A stretch of 64,000 nucleotides of DNA, taken from assembly GCA_019096155.1 (NCBI GenBank), contig JAHCVI010000001.1, positions 5,642,001 through 5,706,000 on the forward strand, in the 5' to 3' direction. A model generated the notes under the pieces. The model made no database searches, was not told where the DNA came from, and was given only the letters and a program-made list of their open reading frames with translations. This DNA is from Staphylotrichum longicolle. Lineage: Eukaryota > Ascomycota > Sordariomycetes > Sordariales > Chaetomiaceae. Positions 45,036 to 57,019 of this stretch are shown here, piece by piece (position 1 is the first letter of the stretch; every line of letters begins with the position of its first letter). The position numbers and the translations under genes were made by a program.

Positions 45036-47772
45036 TTAGTCCTCCGTGATATCGCCATACTCCCAGATGCCACGGCGCTCATTCTTGGCCTCCGTCTCGG
45101 CCTCCCGCAGGTTCTTGAGCACGGGCTCAAACACCTTGCTCCGCTCCCACGCCTTGAGCTTCCGCGCAACCAGCGCGTGCCCGTCCTGCACAATCTTGCG
45201 GTTGACCGACTCGGTGCTCTTGTTGGCGCCCTCGGCCTTGGGGTCAAAGATGGTCACGTAGCTGATGCCCTCCTTGCTGTCGACATAGTCGAAGCACCCC
45301 ACGAGCCGCTTGCCCTCGGTGAGCTCGTACAGGTAGTTGATGGCGTCGTTGAGGTAGTCGGGAGACGCGGGGAGTTGCACAAAGGAGAGTTGCGTGTCCA
45401 CAGCCTGCGGCTTCAGCTTCTGGACGGTGAACTGGGGCTGGGTAAGGGCCGGAGCTTAGACCACGGCTGCTTCTCCGAGTTGCCGTAGTCGATGTAGACC
45501 ACCTCGGCCACCTTGGCGGCCCGGTCGTTGGACCGGATGCGGGCCCGGTACCACTCGCCGTCTTCCGTGAACTGCGCAGCCACATAATCCCCGGCCTTCG
45601 GGACTCCTTGAGGGTAGCGCTGTTCGTCGGCTCAGGTGGAACTGCCTGAACTGGCTCATGAGCGACTCGAGCGCGTCCGTGCCCTTGCCAATCTCTTGGA
45701 CCTTGATCTTGCCGTTGGAGTCGATGTTGGTGATGACAATGTCGCGGTAGTCCTGAGGCTTCTTCTCGATCGTTACCGAAGCGTCCGCCGTGGGTTCGGC
45801 AGCGGCCGTCTCCCCTTCCTCCTCGGCGTCCTGGGACGGGTCCCAGTCGTGCCACAGTCCCTTCCTGGCCTCCTTGGCGCGTTGCTGGGCGGCCAAAAGC
45901 TCGGTCGCGTTGCCTGCCTTCTCCGCCGAGTACTGGTGGACAGAGGCCAGGCCCTCCTCGACAAGAACCTTGGCGAAGCTCTCACGGTTCACGTAGAGGT
46001 CGCCAATGAAGCCGCCAACCTTGTCAATGTCGTGAACATCAATTTCGCAGTCCCTCTGGTTGCAGCGCCTGTTGGCCAGGTCCAAGGCCTCTTGCCCAAA
46101 AGGCTCACCCTTCTCCTGGGGGGTCGGCCCGGAGCGCGGGGCACGAACGCCGGCGAGCACCAGTGTGAGCTTGGCGCCTTCGCGAGGGATCAAAATGGTA
46201 AAGCGAGACCCAGACTTGCAAAAGTCGACAACACCCGGGACCTTGCGCTGCCTCGCAAGGGTTGACAGCTGGATCTTCGCCTTTTGGACGCTCTCCGACA
46301 TGTCTGCGTACTGCTTCACCTTGGGCGCCTTGCCGGACCACATGCCCTTCTTCTCCTCCTTGGCTGTCTCCTGAGCTGCCAGCAGCTCATCGTAGTTGGG
46401 GGCCCTATCCGTGTCGTCCTTCCGGTGCCTGATGACCGAGCAGTAACCTTCTTGGACGAGTTGCAAGCCGATATTCTTGCCGTTCTGAGTGACCGTCGCA
46501 ACCTCGCGGGCTTCAAAATCCTCGCTGGCAGGCTTGGTGCCGTCGATCGAGATGCGGACGTGCTTGCCGATCAGCTTCTTCCTGAGGAACTCTTTGGCTT
46601 CTTCCCTGAACGGCGCCTCGGCAGCCTCATTCGTGCGGGGTCCCCGGACACTGCTCAGGCTGATCCTCTTCTCGGCGCCAGCCTTGTTCCGGACAATGAT
46701 GGTGTCGGCACCAATGATCTTGGTGACGGTGGCATCGGCCTCCTTGCTGTCGGTAGTCTTGGCGACAAAGGCCTTGTGGAGACGACGACGGGCTGCCTGA
46801 GCCTCCTTCTCGGCGGCACGGAGGGGAGCCATGTCGCCGCCGAGCATCGTGGAGTGGAAGTCATTGCAGCGAGCAAGCCCCTCCTTCAGAAGGAACTCGG
46901 CGATGTTGCCGCGGGGGTGGATGATGGCGCCGACGAGCTGGCCCTGAGGGCTGGCACCGACGATCTTGACTTGGACGGGGCGCTGGAGGAGCCGTTGCTC
47001 GACAAAGGCACGGGCCTCGTTGCCATACTCCTCTGCGGGCTGGTTTGCCCGTTCGACTGGTTGACGCGCTCGGTCGAGGGTGTGCGAATGCCTGCCACGA
47101 GGGTCATGACCTGCCAGTGCTTCTTCTCGGTCAGGAGCAGGCGGACAAGCAGGCGGTCGCCGCTGATGACGCGCTCAACGATTCCGTCCACTGTCTTGCC
47201 CTTCCATTGATTCATGAACTCAGGCCCACCCAGGTCGTTCTGGACCTCGATGAAGCCGCCGGTTCCCGCATGCAAGCCCTTGAGCTCATCCTTGGCCTGA
47301 GCCTCGAGAGCCCGCAGGTTGTTGATTTTCTCGAGGACATCCTCGGACTCCTCCTTTCTGCCGGCATCCTCTCTGACCTTGAGCCAACCTGCCTTGACAG
47401 CAGCCTCCGGTAGGGTAGTCCCGTCTTGCAGGCTGGCGGTGCCATATTCCCGGCCAGAGTTGGGAATGGTGTCTAAAAATGCATCAGCAACTCTGAGGAG
47501 CTCTGCATAGTGTGCAGGCCTGAGCAGCGAGAACACATGAGGCTTGCGGAATGGCACATACATGAAACACTGAACTTGACTTGCTTGCCGACAGTCAAGG
47601 CTCTCAGGAACTCTCGTGACTGGAAAGCAAACGGCTCGTCTCCATCTTTGCTCAGGCGCGGGGCGGAGACGTAAGCAAGCGAGAGAGTCCGCTCAGCAGC
47701 AGGGTTGTTCGGGCTGGCGAGGACGAGGGTGTCTCCGCTGAGCACCGACTTGACGTTGGCAATGAAGGCCAT
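45036..47772 (-). CDS. Tudor staphylococcal nuclease (SND1/Tudor-SN), frame broken four times by apparent one-base losses
   Basis: RNA-binding multi-domain protein of stress granules and RNA regulation: tandem SN-like OB folds, then a Tudor domain inserted in a last SN fold. Exon 1 47772-47562, intron 47473-47561 (89 bp), exon 2 47472-45036; the junction gives VKFSVSYTIPNSGREYG. Conserved text jumps frame at about 47042 (SNGQT to QPAEEYGNEARAF), 45634 (FRQFHL to EPTNSATLKES), 45601 (KES to PKAGDYVAAQFTEDGEWYRA) and 45447 (KLRPL to TQPQFTVQKLKPQAV). Each jump is repaired by adding one base in a C or G run. With four bases restored the CDS is 2,652 nt (883 aa), an exact multiple of three and a normal length. 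Tudor core: YVAAQFTEDGEWYRARIRS and VVYIDYGNSE. The C-terminus RGIWEYGDITED is typical. Confidence 0.93.
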
Positions 47773-48911
47773 GGTGACGAAGTGCGGCACGCTAAAGCGA
47801 GTTGCGGAGTTGGAAGAAGGGAGAGCTACGAGAAGCCCGGGCGTTGCCTCTATCAACCTCTGTTAGCTGAGCTCCACACCGCCGTCAAGTACACTCAGTG
47901 GATGCGGGAAAGCGATGATGTCCCGATGAGCTCTTCGTGTTCAAAGAGAAAGTCTGAATAGGCAGAGCAACGGAGAGCTAGCCATGTCGCAAAGCCACTC
48001 CTTATGGTACGATAGCCCAGCGGACTCGGATGAGGGTTGGCTTAAGGTGTCATCACAGCGTGGCAAGCTGTAGTGGGCCAGAGAGGAACACCCTAGGCAA
48101 CAGACAGAGCCGAGGTACCAAGTCCCCGGAGAATTGAGGAAGGATGAATATTTACCTACCGTGAGATGCTAGAGAAAAGCGACGAAATGGAAGAGAGGGG
48201 GATGGCGTGAAACTGCCGAAGGAAACAGGAGCCTGAATCAACTTGGAGGTTGTTGAGGTTCACAGAGAGCTCAGGTGAGCTGTGGCCTTTTTGACAGCTT
48301 TCCAGACGAATTTGGATTGGTCCTGTTGGAGACGGTGGGGAAGAGAGCTTTCCCCAGGACACTTTCAGGGGCTGTACCCACTATGCATCAGGCCAGAACC
48401 GGCACTGTGAGACTTCTCGAAGCTCGGCAAGCTGCAGCAAGTTCTCCAGGTCCGGACCGCTGCAGGGACGAATCAGGCTTCCAAGCGATTGCTGCCGTCA
48501 ATGGGGGGGTCCTGCAACAACATGTCTTGAACTTCCAAGCTGTCATTTGGACAAGTCGGGAGTCTGGGTTCCTCGTCTCATCTTGGAAGTATGTGTCGTG
48601 ACACCGTGTATCGCACTGTAAATGGGGAAGAGCACATAAGTACCGGGACCCCGCACCATTCCGTCATTTTCAATCTCCAAATTGGTCACAATTCGAGCTC
48701 ACAACACCTGGCGACGGTCCAATTCTTGGGCTACCTAGTGTATATTGCTCTGTCCCCTTCTCTCTCGCTAATTGGTATCTTCATTTCGAGAGAACAAAGG
48801 CATGCCAAATGTCCGGGCGCCGTGTAAAAACCAGAAGCTCTCGGTGCCTTGTCCAATTCTCAACTTGCAGATTGCTGTTCGAACCGGGGTTTGGAGCTGT
48901 TCTCGAGCTGT
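47773..48911. other. Intergenic between Tudor-SN and SOD1
   Basis: Promoter side of Tudor-SN and 3' side of SOD1. No gene or known motif recognised. Confidence 0.6.
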
Positions 48912-49826
48912 TTACTGCGAAATACCAATGACACCTGAAAGCTTTGTTAGCTGGGGGTTGTGGCAAGCATCGAGTCTCCATGGTCTCTTACCGCAGGCAG
49001 GGCGAGGGCCGGCGTTGCCCGTCTTCAGCGACTCCTCGTTGCCTCCCTTGCCGAGATCGTCAGTGCCGGCGTGGCAGACGACGGTCCGCTGGCGATCGTT
49101 AGCATCTCCGTGCTCCAAAATACCATCTTGGGGACCTACGCCAATGACGCTCTCGGGGCCAATGATCTTGATGAACTTGTCGGTCACAGAGCCCTTGGAG
49201 TTGCCCTGGGCATCCGTCTCGATGTTGCCGAGGTCACCAACATGGCGGTTCTCGTCGGTCGGGGCGCCGTGGGTCTTGCCGTGGGGGTTGACTGTGGAAA
49301 AGCTCAGTGTCATGTTCACGACCCAAAAGCATTGAGCGAGTCAAGGACGAGGGGCCACAAACAGTGCGGGCCGGCCGAGGTGCAGCCGTTGGTGTTGTCA
49401 CCAAAGGTGTGGATGTGCATGCCACGCTTGGCGTTGGCATCGTGGCCGCTGATGTCCCAGGTAATGGTGGTAGGGGCCGACTCGGACTCCTGCTCGAAGG
49501 TGACGGTGCCCGTGACCTTGGAGTCACCCCGGACGACAGCAACTAGAAGATGCGCGCATTAGCAAGGGGTCCGTCGTCCACCAGTTGGGTTGTTTCGACC
49601 CGTCACCGCGCAGGCCGCGATGCAGGGTCCCGATTCCCCGGAATCCAGTTGGCTCATCCCAGGCAGCTTTGAAATGTCCATCAAGGTTGCGGTTGAGGCT
49701 GATCGGCTGGAGCTGATCGAATCCCAACCCCTCCCCCCCTGGACGGCTCACGAACCGCGGGGCGTGCGCTACAGGTATGGCGGGGTAAAGCCGAGTTTTG
49801 GTTGTTCACTTACCAGCCTTGACCAT
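48912..49826 (-). CDS. SOD1: Cu/Zn superoxide dismutase
   Basis: Dismutates superoxide in cytosol and intermembrane space. Five exons: 49826-49814 (MVKA plus one base), 49542-49363, 49291-49140, 49088-48992 and 48934-48912; introns of 271, 71, 51 and 57 bp. 154 aa, identical in length to Neurospora SOD1. Metal ligands: MHIHTFGD (two Cu His; Met where Phe is usual), GPHFNPHGKTHG, RHVGDLGNIETD with the Zn-binding His/Asp, and VVCHAGTDDLGKGG with the fourth Cu His. Terminal NAGPRPACGVIGISQ includes the disulfide Cys and the electrostatic-loop Arg side. Introns 3 and 4 are multiples of three without in-frame stops, so an uncritical ORF call reads straight through them. Confidence 0.97.
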
Positions 49827-51591
49827 TATGACGGTGGTGTGTGGTTTGTATTTGTTTTGGAACGGGAGAACTGGATCGGATTGGGCTGTGGTGAATCAAC
49901 GGGAGCACAAGACGAGGTATCTGGAGGAGCAAAGTGGGAAAAATGAGGGCCAAGTTGCTGATAAAGCTTCCAGATGGAAGTACTCGGAGTCCGAGGACCG
50001 CTCGCTGCTACGAGCTGCAGCGGAGCCGTGCCGGCCGACAACAACCCCGCACCACTGCCGTCATCGCCTGTTCATCCATGGATGCTTCAGGGCAACAGCT
50101 CTAAAACATGGGGGAGGGACAAGGGCGATCCCGAAACCAGCCGCGTCCCACGCACGCTTCTGACCGGGCGTCGCTTGGCAAAGCCTCCACAGCGCGAAAG
50201 CTGCTTGCCCCTGTGTTGTTGTTTTCCAAGTCCTTTCCCCCACTTGAGCTCCAGGACCGCTATCGCTGCCTTTGGGCAAGAACTCTTTCGCGGGATGCAT
50301 GCTCCTTTTGATTAAGGCTCCTCGATCCAGCTGGGCACATGTGAGCTCTGGAGGATAGGTATGATGGCATGCAGGCGAAATTAGGTGATGATCCGCGCCA
50401 TATCGATGGCCCAAGGTGGGAGGCGAGCTTGTCGGTTGGGTTCTCAGTTGAGAGGATACCATTTTCCGGCAATCTTTGCTATATCGGTTTCTCGCCCTTT
50501 GCGACCCGTTGCAAGGACCTCTTTGAAGTCGATGCCCAGAGTGCGTCCGGGAGGGTCTAGGTACTGTGTGTGGAAATCGAATCTGTGCCGCAGCTGAGTG
50601 ACCCAGCTCGCCCAGGTGTGACACGAGGCAGAGTTCAATGGATTAGACGTCGTCGCATTTTGCGCATGGCCACATGGCCGCTTGTTTCACTGAGACCAAC
50701 AACCCCGGGTTTCTGCAACTTGCCACAGGTCGGGTCGAGGGGTTCGCGAACAAACGGCGCCTTGGTCGCCTCCTGAGTTGCGCAGACTTCAGGTCTCAAA
50801 TCAACATACAAATGACCATACAGTTCGCTATCCTTCATTGTGTCTAAGGTTCAAGAGCGAGGTTACATGCTTCCTCGGAGCATTTCCAGGTCGTTTCGAG
50901 CCATTTGAAGAAAGTTCGGGCAGCCCCGCTTTATTTGACGTTGAAGGCGACGAAACCCTTGCCTGTTTCTGCCTCGGGCGTGCTGCGTTCCAAGGGCTTG
51001 GTCCTAGCGCCGCGGGGCCTGCCTTGTGCCTTCGCCCCAGTCAAGGTGTGGCTTGGTCGCCGCTGAGTTGGGCTCAACTCACCCGCTCAACCACTAACGT
51101 TATCTATCGCCATTCCATAAAGCGAGGAATCTAGGCCTCAGAATTCCTGCAGAGGCAGCTCGCTCCCTCACGTCACAACGACGCACCTGTAAGCATTTCG
51201 TTGACAGTCTCAACACGCGAAAAGGGGGTTTTTGCGCTAAATGGTGCCGATCAAAGCGGGCTCTTTTTAGCACCTTCTGAGACAAGGCGTCGATTACTCC
51301 ACCAGACCCTGCAACAACGACAAGCACCGCACCCGCACCGCACCTCTGCCCCGACCGCAGACGACCCCCCATGTTCTTGACGGGGCCGTATTCGAGCGCA
51401 TACCGTGTTCATCGCCCGCAGAGGACGGCGCATGACGCGGACGATTGATTCTTGAGCTGTTTCGCTGTCGCGCGACGCCCCGCAACGCCGACTTGTACCA
51501 AAAACACACCTCGTCCTCTGCAACTCGCTTCCTCAAACGCCCTCCCCAGAGCACGCTCTCGCTCTCGGGCTGTACCCTCAACCAGCGCACC
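49827..51591. other. Divergent intergenic region between SOD1 and the RhoGEF
   Basis: Promoters of both genes. The stretch about 51280-51590 is C-rich and probably the RhoGEF 5' leader. No gene recognised between. Confidence 0.55.
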
Positions 51592-54500
51592 ATGTCATTC
51601 CGGAGTGACGATTCGCGCCGATATGGCCATGTGCCGCCAGCACAATACCCGTCGCTGCTGCTCCACCCCAGGACCCCGCCGGATACCCTGCGCGACGACA
51701 GAGCTTCAACAACGGCGACGATGCCACCTTTTTCGATCAGCCCTCTCCCCGGCCCCAACCACTCTATACGGGCAGCACAGGCAGGGCAGACGAGGAGCTC
51801 TTCATAACGAGCCCGGTCACCGACACCCAGCCTGCCCAAAACCGGGCGAGCTACCTCCCCCAAAGTACAGCCACAGCTGGTTATCAACGTCAGTACCAGG
51901 CCCAGGTACCGCCACCACCCCCGTCGCACTCGACCTATAACCCCCAGGCCTTCGCTCGATCGCAGTCGACTTCACTTCCGTATCACCCTGCCCCGGCCAC
52001 CAGGTATACGCCGTCAACGAGCCCGACATATCCTACGGCTCCAACAAACTACACCCCGCAGGCCTATAATCCGGCCGCATATGCGAACACCAGTGCTGCG
52101 GTGCCCCAAAGACATTCCACCATTGCAGGATACAACAGCTATGGCGGCTACAACGGCTACAACACGCCTTCGGTTCCTCACGTCTCCACAGCGTACGTCC
52201 CTCCGCCGCCGTCTTCGTACGGCGGGTCGCAACCGGCATCGGCCACGACGCCCTCGGCCCCGCAACGATATGAACCAGCATTGCATAGTCCGCAATATGC
52301 GCCATCAGCGGCACCGTCTGCTGTGTCTCCCCAATACGAACCCTCATACTCGACACCTTATGGCACGCAACAGTACTCTGGGTCATCATATGCTGCCAAT
52401 GGCGTCTCGTCTGCTCCAAGCCCCGCATATCCAGCATCGACCTCAAATGCACCTTACCCCGTGCACTCCCAGATTCCTGTCGGACCCGCCTACTCCCCAG
52501 ACCCCAATTCATTCACGAACCGAGTATCTCGATCCGGCTCGCAGCCGTCACCCGTGCCGTCGCCTCCATCCCGTACCCAGACCTCTCCCCAGATCCAGAG
52601 GCACCCAACAAATGCCCCGCTTCCCAGTCGCCCCATGGATGACTTGCCGGAAGAGCCGGACTGGAGGATCAGCGGCGGCGGCGAGGCTGATTTCCAAGTT
52701 ACCCAGGACAGTTTGATCCAGGACATCGTTTCAGATTTGGGAGTTTCCTCGCATAATCAACGCCCTCAACCTGCCAATGGTGTTGTGTCGGATGATATCC
52801 TTGACAAGGCCCAGCGGTACAACTCCACCTCGTCGAGAACTACTTCAGACCCTGGGGTGAACCGGTATCCCTCAAACGCCTCGTCGGCCGTGAACAATAC
52901 CGCGGCTTCGATGAACACCGCCTACACCTGGGATTCTGAGGAAAGTGACCCTGAGGGTGCAGCGGGCTTGTTGGCCATGCAAGACGACATGGACGATCGA
53001 AGATTCGGGGGAATTACGTTCCCGGCGTACATGGAGCCTCTGGCGGTGCCACAACAGCAACAGCAGCAGCAGCAGCAGCAGCAGCAACAGCAACTGCAGT
53101 CACAACCACAACTGCAGCCTCAGCCGCAGCCGCAGCTGCGACACCCCTCTCAGCTTCCTCCACCTCCAGAAGAGCAAGTGAGCACAGACAGCGACTACGG
53201 CGGTATGGACCTCGGCATGTACGGAGGTGGATATCCCGGGAGCCTACACTATGGCAATCAGGTCGGCTCTCCGCCGACAACGGCCCCGACTCAAGACGCC
53301 TCTCGTCCGCTGCCGAATCCGCAAGGCCAAGGGGCCGAGTATCCACCATTTTCCGAAGTGTCAGTCGACTACGGGGGCACTGGTGGTCTTCTCCCACCTC
53401 AAAGCCACCGCTTGAGCTTCGATGATGGGGATGAGCAGGTGTCGCTTCATTCTCGGCAGAGCGGTAGCGATTCTCCCTCCAAAGAGGACTACCCATACGA
53501 TCAAATGTTCTGGCACCCTGGTCTCTCAAACCGCCCCTTGCCTGCTCTTCCCCCCCCAGGCCCAGACGGCAACTCCCTTCTTTCTCCTCAGCCCTCGATC
53601 AGATCCAACTACCAACAACACAACTACTCCCTGAGTGCAGACTCGAGGCTCCCGTACCCGCCAGACACTCCTGAGATGTATGACAGCCAGAGTGCAAACC
53701 AGCAGCACGTTGAGCGGTCGATATCTCTATCAAATCATAGTAACACGCCCCCGGTGCAAGCGCCTGCGAGGTCCCGGACAGACGCTGCTGAAGAGCGTAG
53801 GCGTGCGATGAAACACATGTCCCAACCGCACGCCCAAGCTTACCAGCAGGGCGCGACGCCTTACGAGGGCTACGAGACAGGGACCCCGTCGTCTTTGGCC
53901 GCGTATGATATGATCACGCTGCCCACCGGCAGGAGGAAGAAGTTTGTGCCTTCGAAACTCACCGCGGCGGACATCAAACGGTGTGCGGAACCATGGGCTC
54001 TCAGTGGCATCACCGCGTGGATCCGCGAGATGGCAGAAGGCGAGCCGGATTTGAAGAGGAAGACGATCGAGGAAGGCGTTTTAAAGCTCTTCTGTGCCAA
54101 GGTCCCAACGATGAACGTGGCCGATGCGGAGTTGCTGAGCGCAAAGGTGGTCGATTCCATGTTCGCAGCCGGCATTCTGATACCGGAGGAGGAATGGGTC
54201 AAGTTCGGCACTGGCCACTTATCAGGTGTGCTGTGGCAGCTCACCGGTTCCGGGTGCTATGCTCCGAAGCTGCACGAGGATGAGGGAATCGTGCCCAGGC
54301 TGCATGGCAACGGCATACCTGTGCGATGCTACTCGAACCACTGCGGCAGGACGCTCAAAAAGGTGAACCTGGACAACATGATGTCCGAGGAGGACGTTGT
54401 GGTTCTCGATTGGGCTACGTTCCACGGCGTGACCGTGGAAGACATCAAGACCAAGCATAAGAAGGAGGTCGAGAGGCAGAATGTGTTGCACGAGATAGTC

Positions 54501-57019
54501 ACGGGCGAAGAGGACTACATGGGCCAGCTCGATGTGCTTCGACTTCTCTACCGCGATTGGCTCCGAGCCTGGCAACCCCCCATCATCGCATCGAACCGCA
54601 TGGACAAGTTTCTCGACGCCGTGTTTGGCAAAGTGGACGCGGTCCAGCAGATCAACAAGGAGCACCTGCTCGCTCAGCTCAAGTATCGCCAACGGGAACA
54701 GGGTCCGTGGATTGTTGGCTTTAGCGATCTGTTCAGGGAGTGGATTCGGAAAGCCAGGCCGATCTACATTGAGTACTGCTCATCGTTTCCGTACGCCTCG
54801 TATCTGATCAGGAAAGAGGCTACCCGGAACTTGCTTTTCCGCCAATTCCTCGACGTTGTCCGGGATCACAAACGCTCCAAGCGTTTGGAGTGGACGACCT
54901 TTGTCAAGGCGCCCATCACCAGGCTCCAGAGATATGGGCTTCTTCTCGAAACCGTCAAGAAGAACATGCCCGGGGAGAGTGAGGAGAAAACCAACCTCGA
55001 CAGAGCTCTGGAAGAGATCAAGAAGGTCACCCATGAGTGCGACGAGAAGGTGGCGGAGATGACGAAGAAGGTCGAGTTGCTCGAGTTGCAGTCAATGTTG
55101 GTGCTGCGCCCTGGCTTTCAATCCGTCTTGAACCTCGACCACCTGGGCCGAGAGCTGCTCAAGCAGGGCGATCTCCAGAGGCAAGGCTCAAAGGGTGTTC
55201 GTTGGGTTGATACCCACGCCCTGCTTTTCGACCACTACTTCATCCTGGCCAAGGCTGTCCCGTCGAAGGATGGGAGGAGCGACAAGAAATATGATGTGTC
55301 CAAGGAGGTACGTTCGCACAGGTCATCGACTATCTCGCTCACGATGCTAATTTATGTGCTCAGCCGATTCCTATGCCGCTGCTCTTCCTCGAGAGTACCA
55401 ATGATGATCCCGTGGCTAAGCAGAAGAGCTTGACAGCTCCCTTGACACGCACTACCGCCGCCACCGGTTCAGGGACGCAGCTCAACAAAGTTGTCTCTAA
55501 TGGAGGCGACCGGCCCGGGCTAGAGCACACAGGAACTGGCTCCTCCATGGGCTCCCTGACGGCCGTCTCTCGGCTGACATCCGCCGGCGGTGACGACGGA
55601 AAAATCATCTACCCATTCAGGATCAAGCATCTCGGACATGAGATCTTCACGCTCTATGCATCGTCGGCACAAGAACGCGCCGCTTGGTGCTCGGCCATCA
55701 TCGAAGCCAAGACAAGACACGCCAGAGCGCTACATGCGCAGAACGCGGAGCCGTTCCGCCTTCGCGTCATATCGGATGGCGCTTTCGCGTACGATTCGAC
55801 GTCCCTGCAGGGACGGCAACCGAATGTGTCCATCAGGGGTACTCCTCTAGACAGAGCGATCCGAGAGATGGAGGAGGTGTACGGCCCAGGGAGGGGCGCG
55901 CCACCGGTTTCTCGAGCGACTGTGAATTGCGCCTGCGCGTTCACGTCCTTTGGCAAGTCGCTCATCGCCATCGGAACCGACTACGGCGTGTACATCTCGG
56001 AAGCGTCGAACCCTCGGGGATGGACAAGGACTGTCCAGATCAGCAAGGTCACCCAAATTGCCGTTTTGGAAGACTTCTCGGTCTGCCTCCTCGTCGCAGA
56101 ACGATCCTTGATCTCTTACCCGCTTGATGTGATCGCACCGGTCTCGAACTTCCCAGCCCCGTCGCACGACAACCCTCGCCGCGCGCCGCAGCGTCTAGCC
56201 AAGGACGTCGCGTTCTTTGCCACGGCACGCATGAAGGACCGGATGCTCCTGTTCTACAAGCGCAAGGAGGGCATGCACAACACCTTCAAGGTGCTGGAGC
56301 CCGTCTTCCAAAAAGCGACGGAGAAGAAATCCCGCCTCTTCGGCGGCCGCCGCGGCGGCTCCGGCACGACCGAGTCCTTCCGCGACTTTGACGAGTTCTA
56401 CATCCCGACCGACTGCTTCTCTCTAAACCTCTTCCAGAACTACATTGCCGTCGCCACGTCCAAGGGCTTCGAGCTCCTCACGCTCGACAAGAAGGTGACG
56501 CAGTCCATCCCGCGCGACCTCAGCCAGCCGGCGACGGCCAACATCGCGTCGCGCATCAAGGAGCCCCACCCGCTCGGCATGTTCAAGCTCAACGACCAAG
56601 AGTTCCTCCTCACGTATGGCGACTGCGCCGTCTACGTCGACAAGCACGGCGAGATCAGCCGCACGCTCATCATGGAGTACTCGGGCAAGCAGCGCAAGGC
56701 CCGCGCCGCCACCATGTTTGGGCAGTACCTCCTGCTGTTCAACGACGACTACGTCGAGGTGCGCAACGCCGAGAACGGCCGCCTGCGGCAGATCATTGCC
56801 GGGCGCGACGTGCGCTGCCTCGACTACGGTTTCCGCGGCCCCACGGGGAGCGGCCCCGCGGGCGGCGGGGGCGCGGGCCTGGCCGGCGTGCAGCCGCCCG
56901 TGGGCGCGCAGCAGGACTCCAAGGGGACGGTCAAGATCTGCATGAGCCACCCGGAGGTGGCTGGCGGGCAGATCGTGCTGGAGATGTTGCTGAATGATGG
57001 ACATGCGGAGAAGGCGTGA
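51592..57019 (+). CDS. Rho1 guanine-nucleotide exchange factor (Rom2/Rgf family: DEP-like, DH, PH, CNH)
   Basis: Activates Rho1 in the cell-wall-integrity pathway at the plasma membrane. ATG 51592 (MSFRSDDSRRYGHVPPAQYP). One base appears missing at about 51647-51650, after which the frame continues VAAAPPQDPAGYPARRQSFN to the end; adding it gives a 1,790-aa CDS. Exons 51592-55307 and 55364-57019, intron 56 bp (GTACGT donor, GCTAAT branch). Order: Ser/Pro/Tyr-rich disordered region with a poly-Gln run at 53052-53093; DEP-like domain from about 780 (RRKKFVPSKLTAADIKRCAE); DH domain about 960-1150 (HEIVTGEEDYMGQLDVLRLL, WTTFVKAPITRLQRYGLLLE); PH domain split by a low-complexity insert (TLYASSAQERAAWCSAIIEA); CNH domain to about 1740 (NCACAFTSFGKSLIAIGTDY). 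Longer than yeast Rom2 because of the disordered N-terminus. Confidence 0.94.
53052..53093 (+). repeat. CAG/CAA repeat encoding poly-Gln in the RhoGEF
   Basis: About 14 consecutive Gln codons, followed by a QPQLQPQPQPQL segment. Likely length-polymorphic between strains. Confidence 0.92.

Noticed and set aside
46284..47210. 308-codon open frame on the plus strand
   Set aside because: Antisense to Tudor-SN.
45036..47772. Programmed ribosomal frameshifting as an explanation for the Tudor-SN breaks
   Set aside because: Four independent sites in one gene and similar breaks in unrelated genes fit one-base sequence loss better; no slippery site plus pseudoknot was evident.
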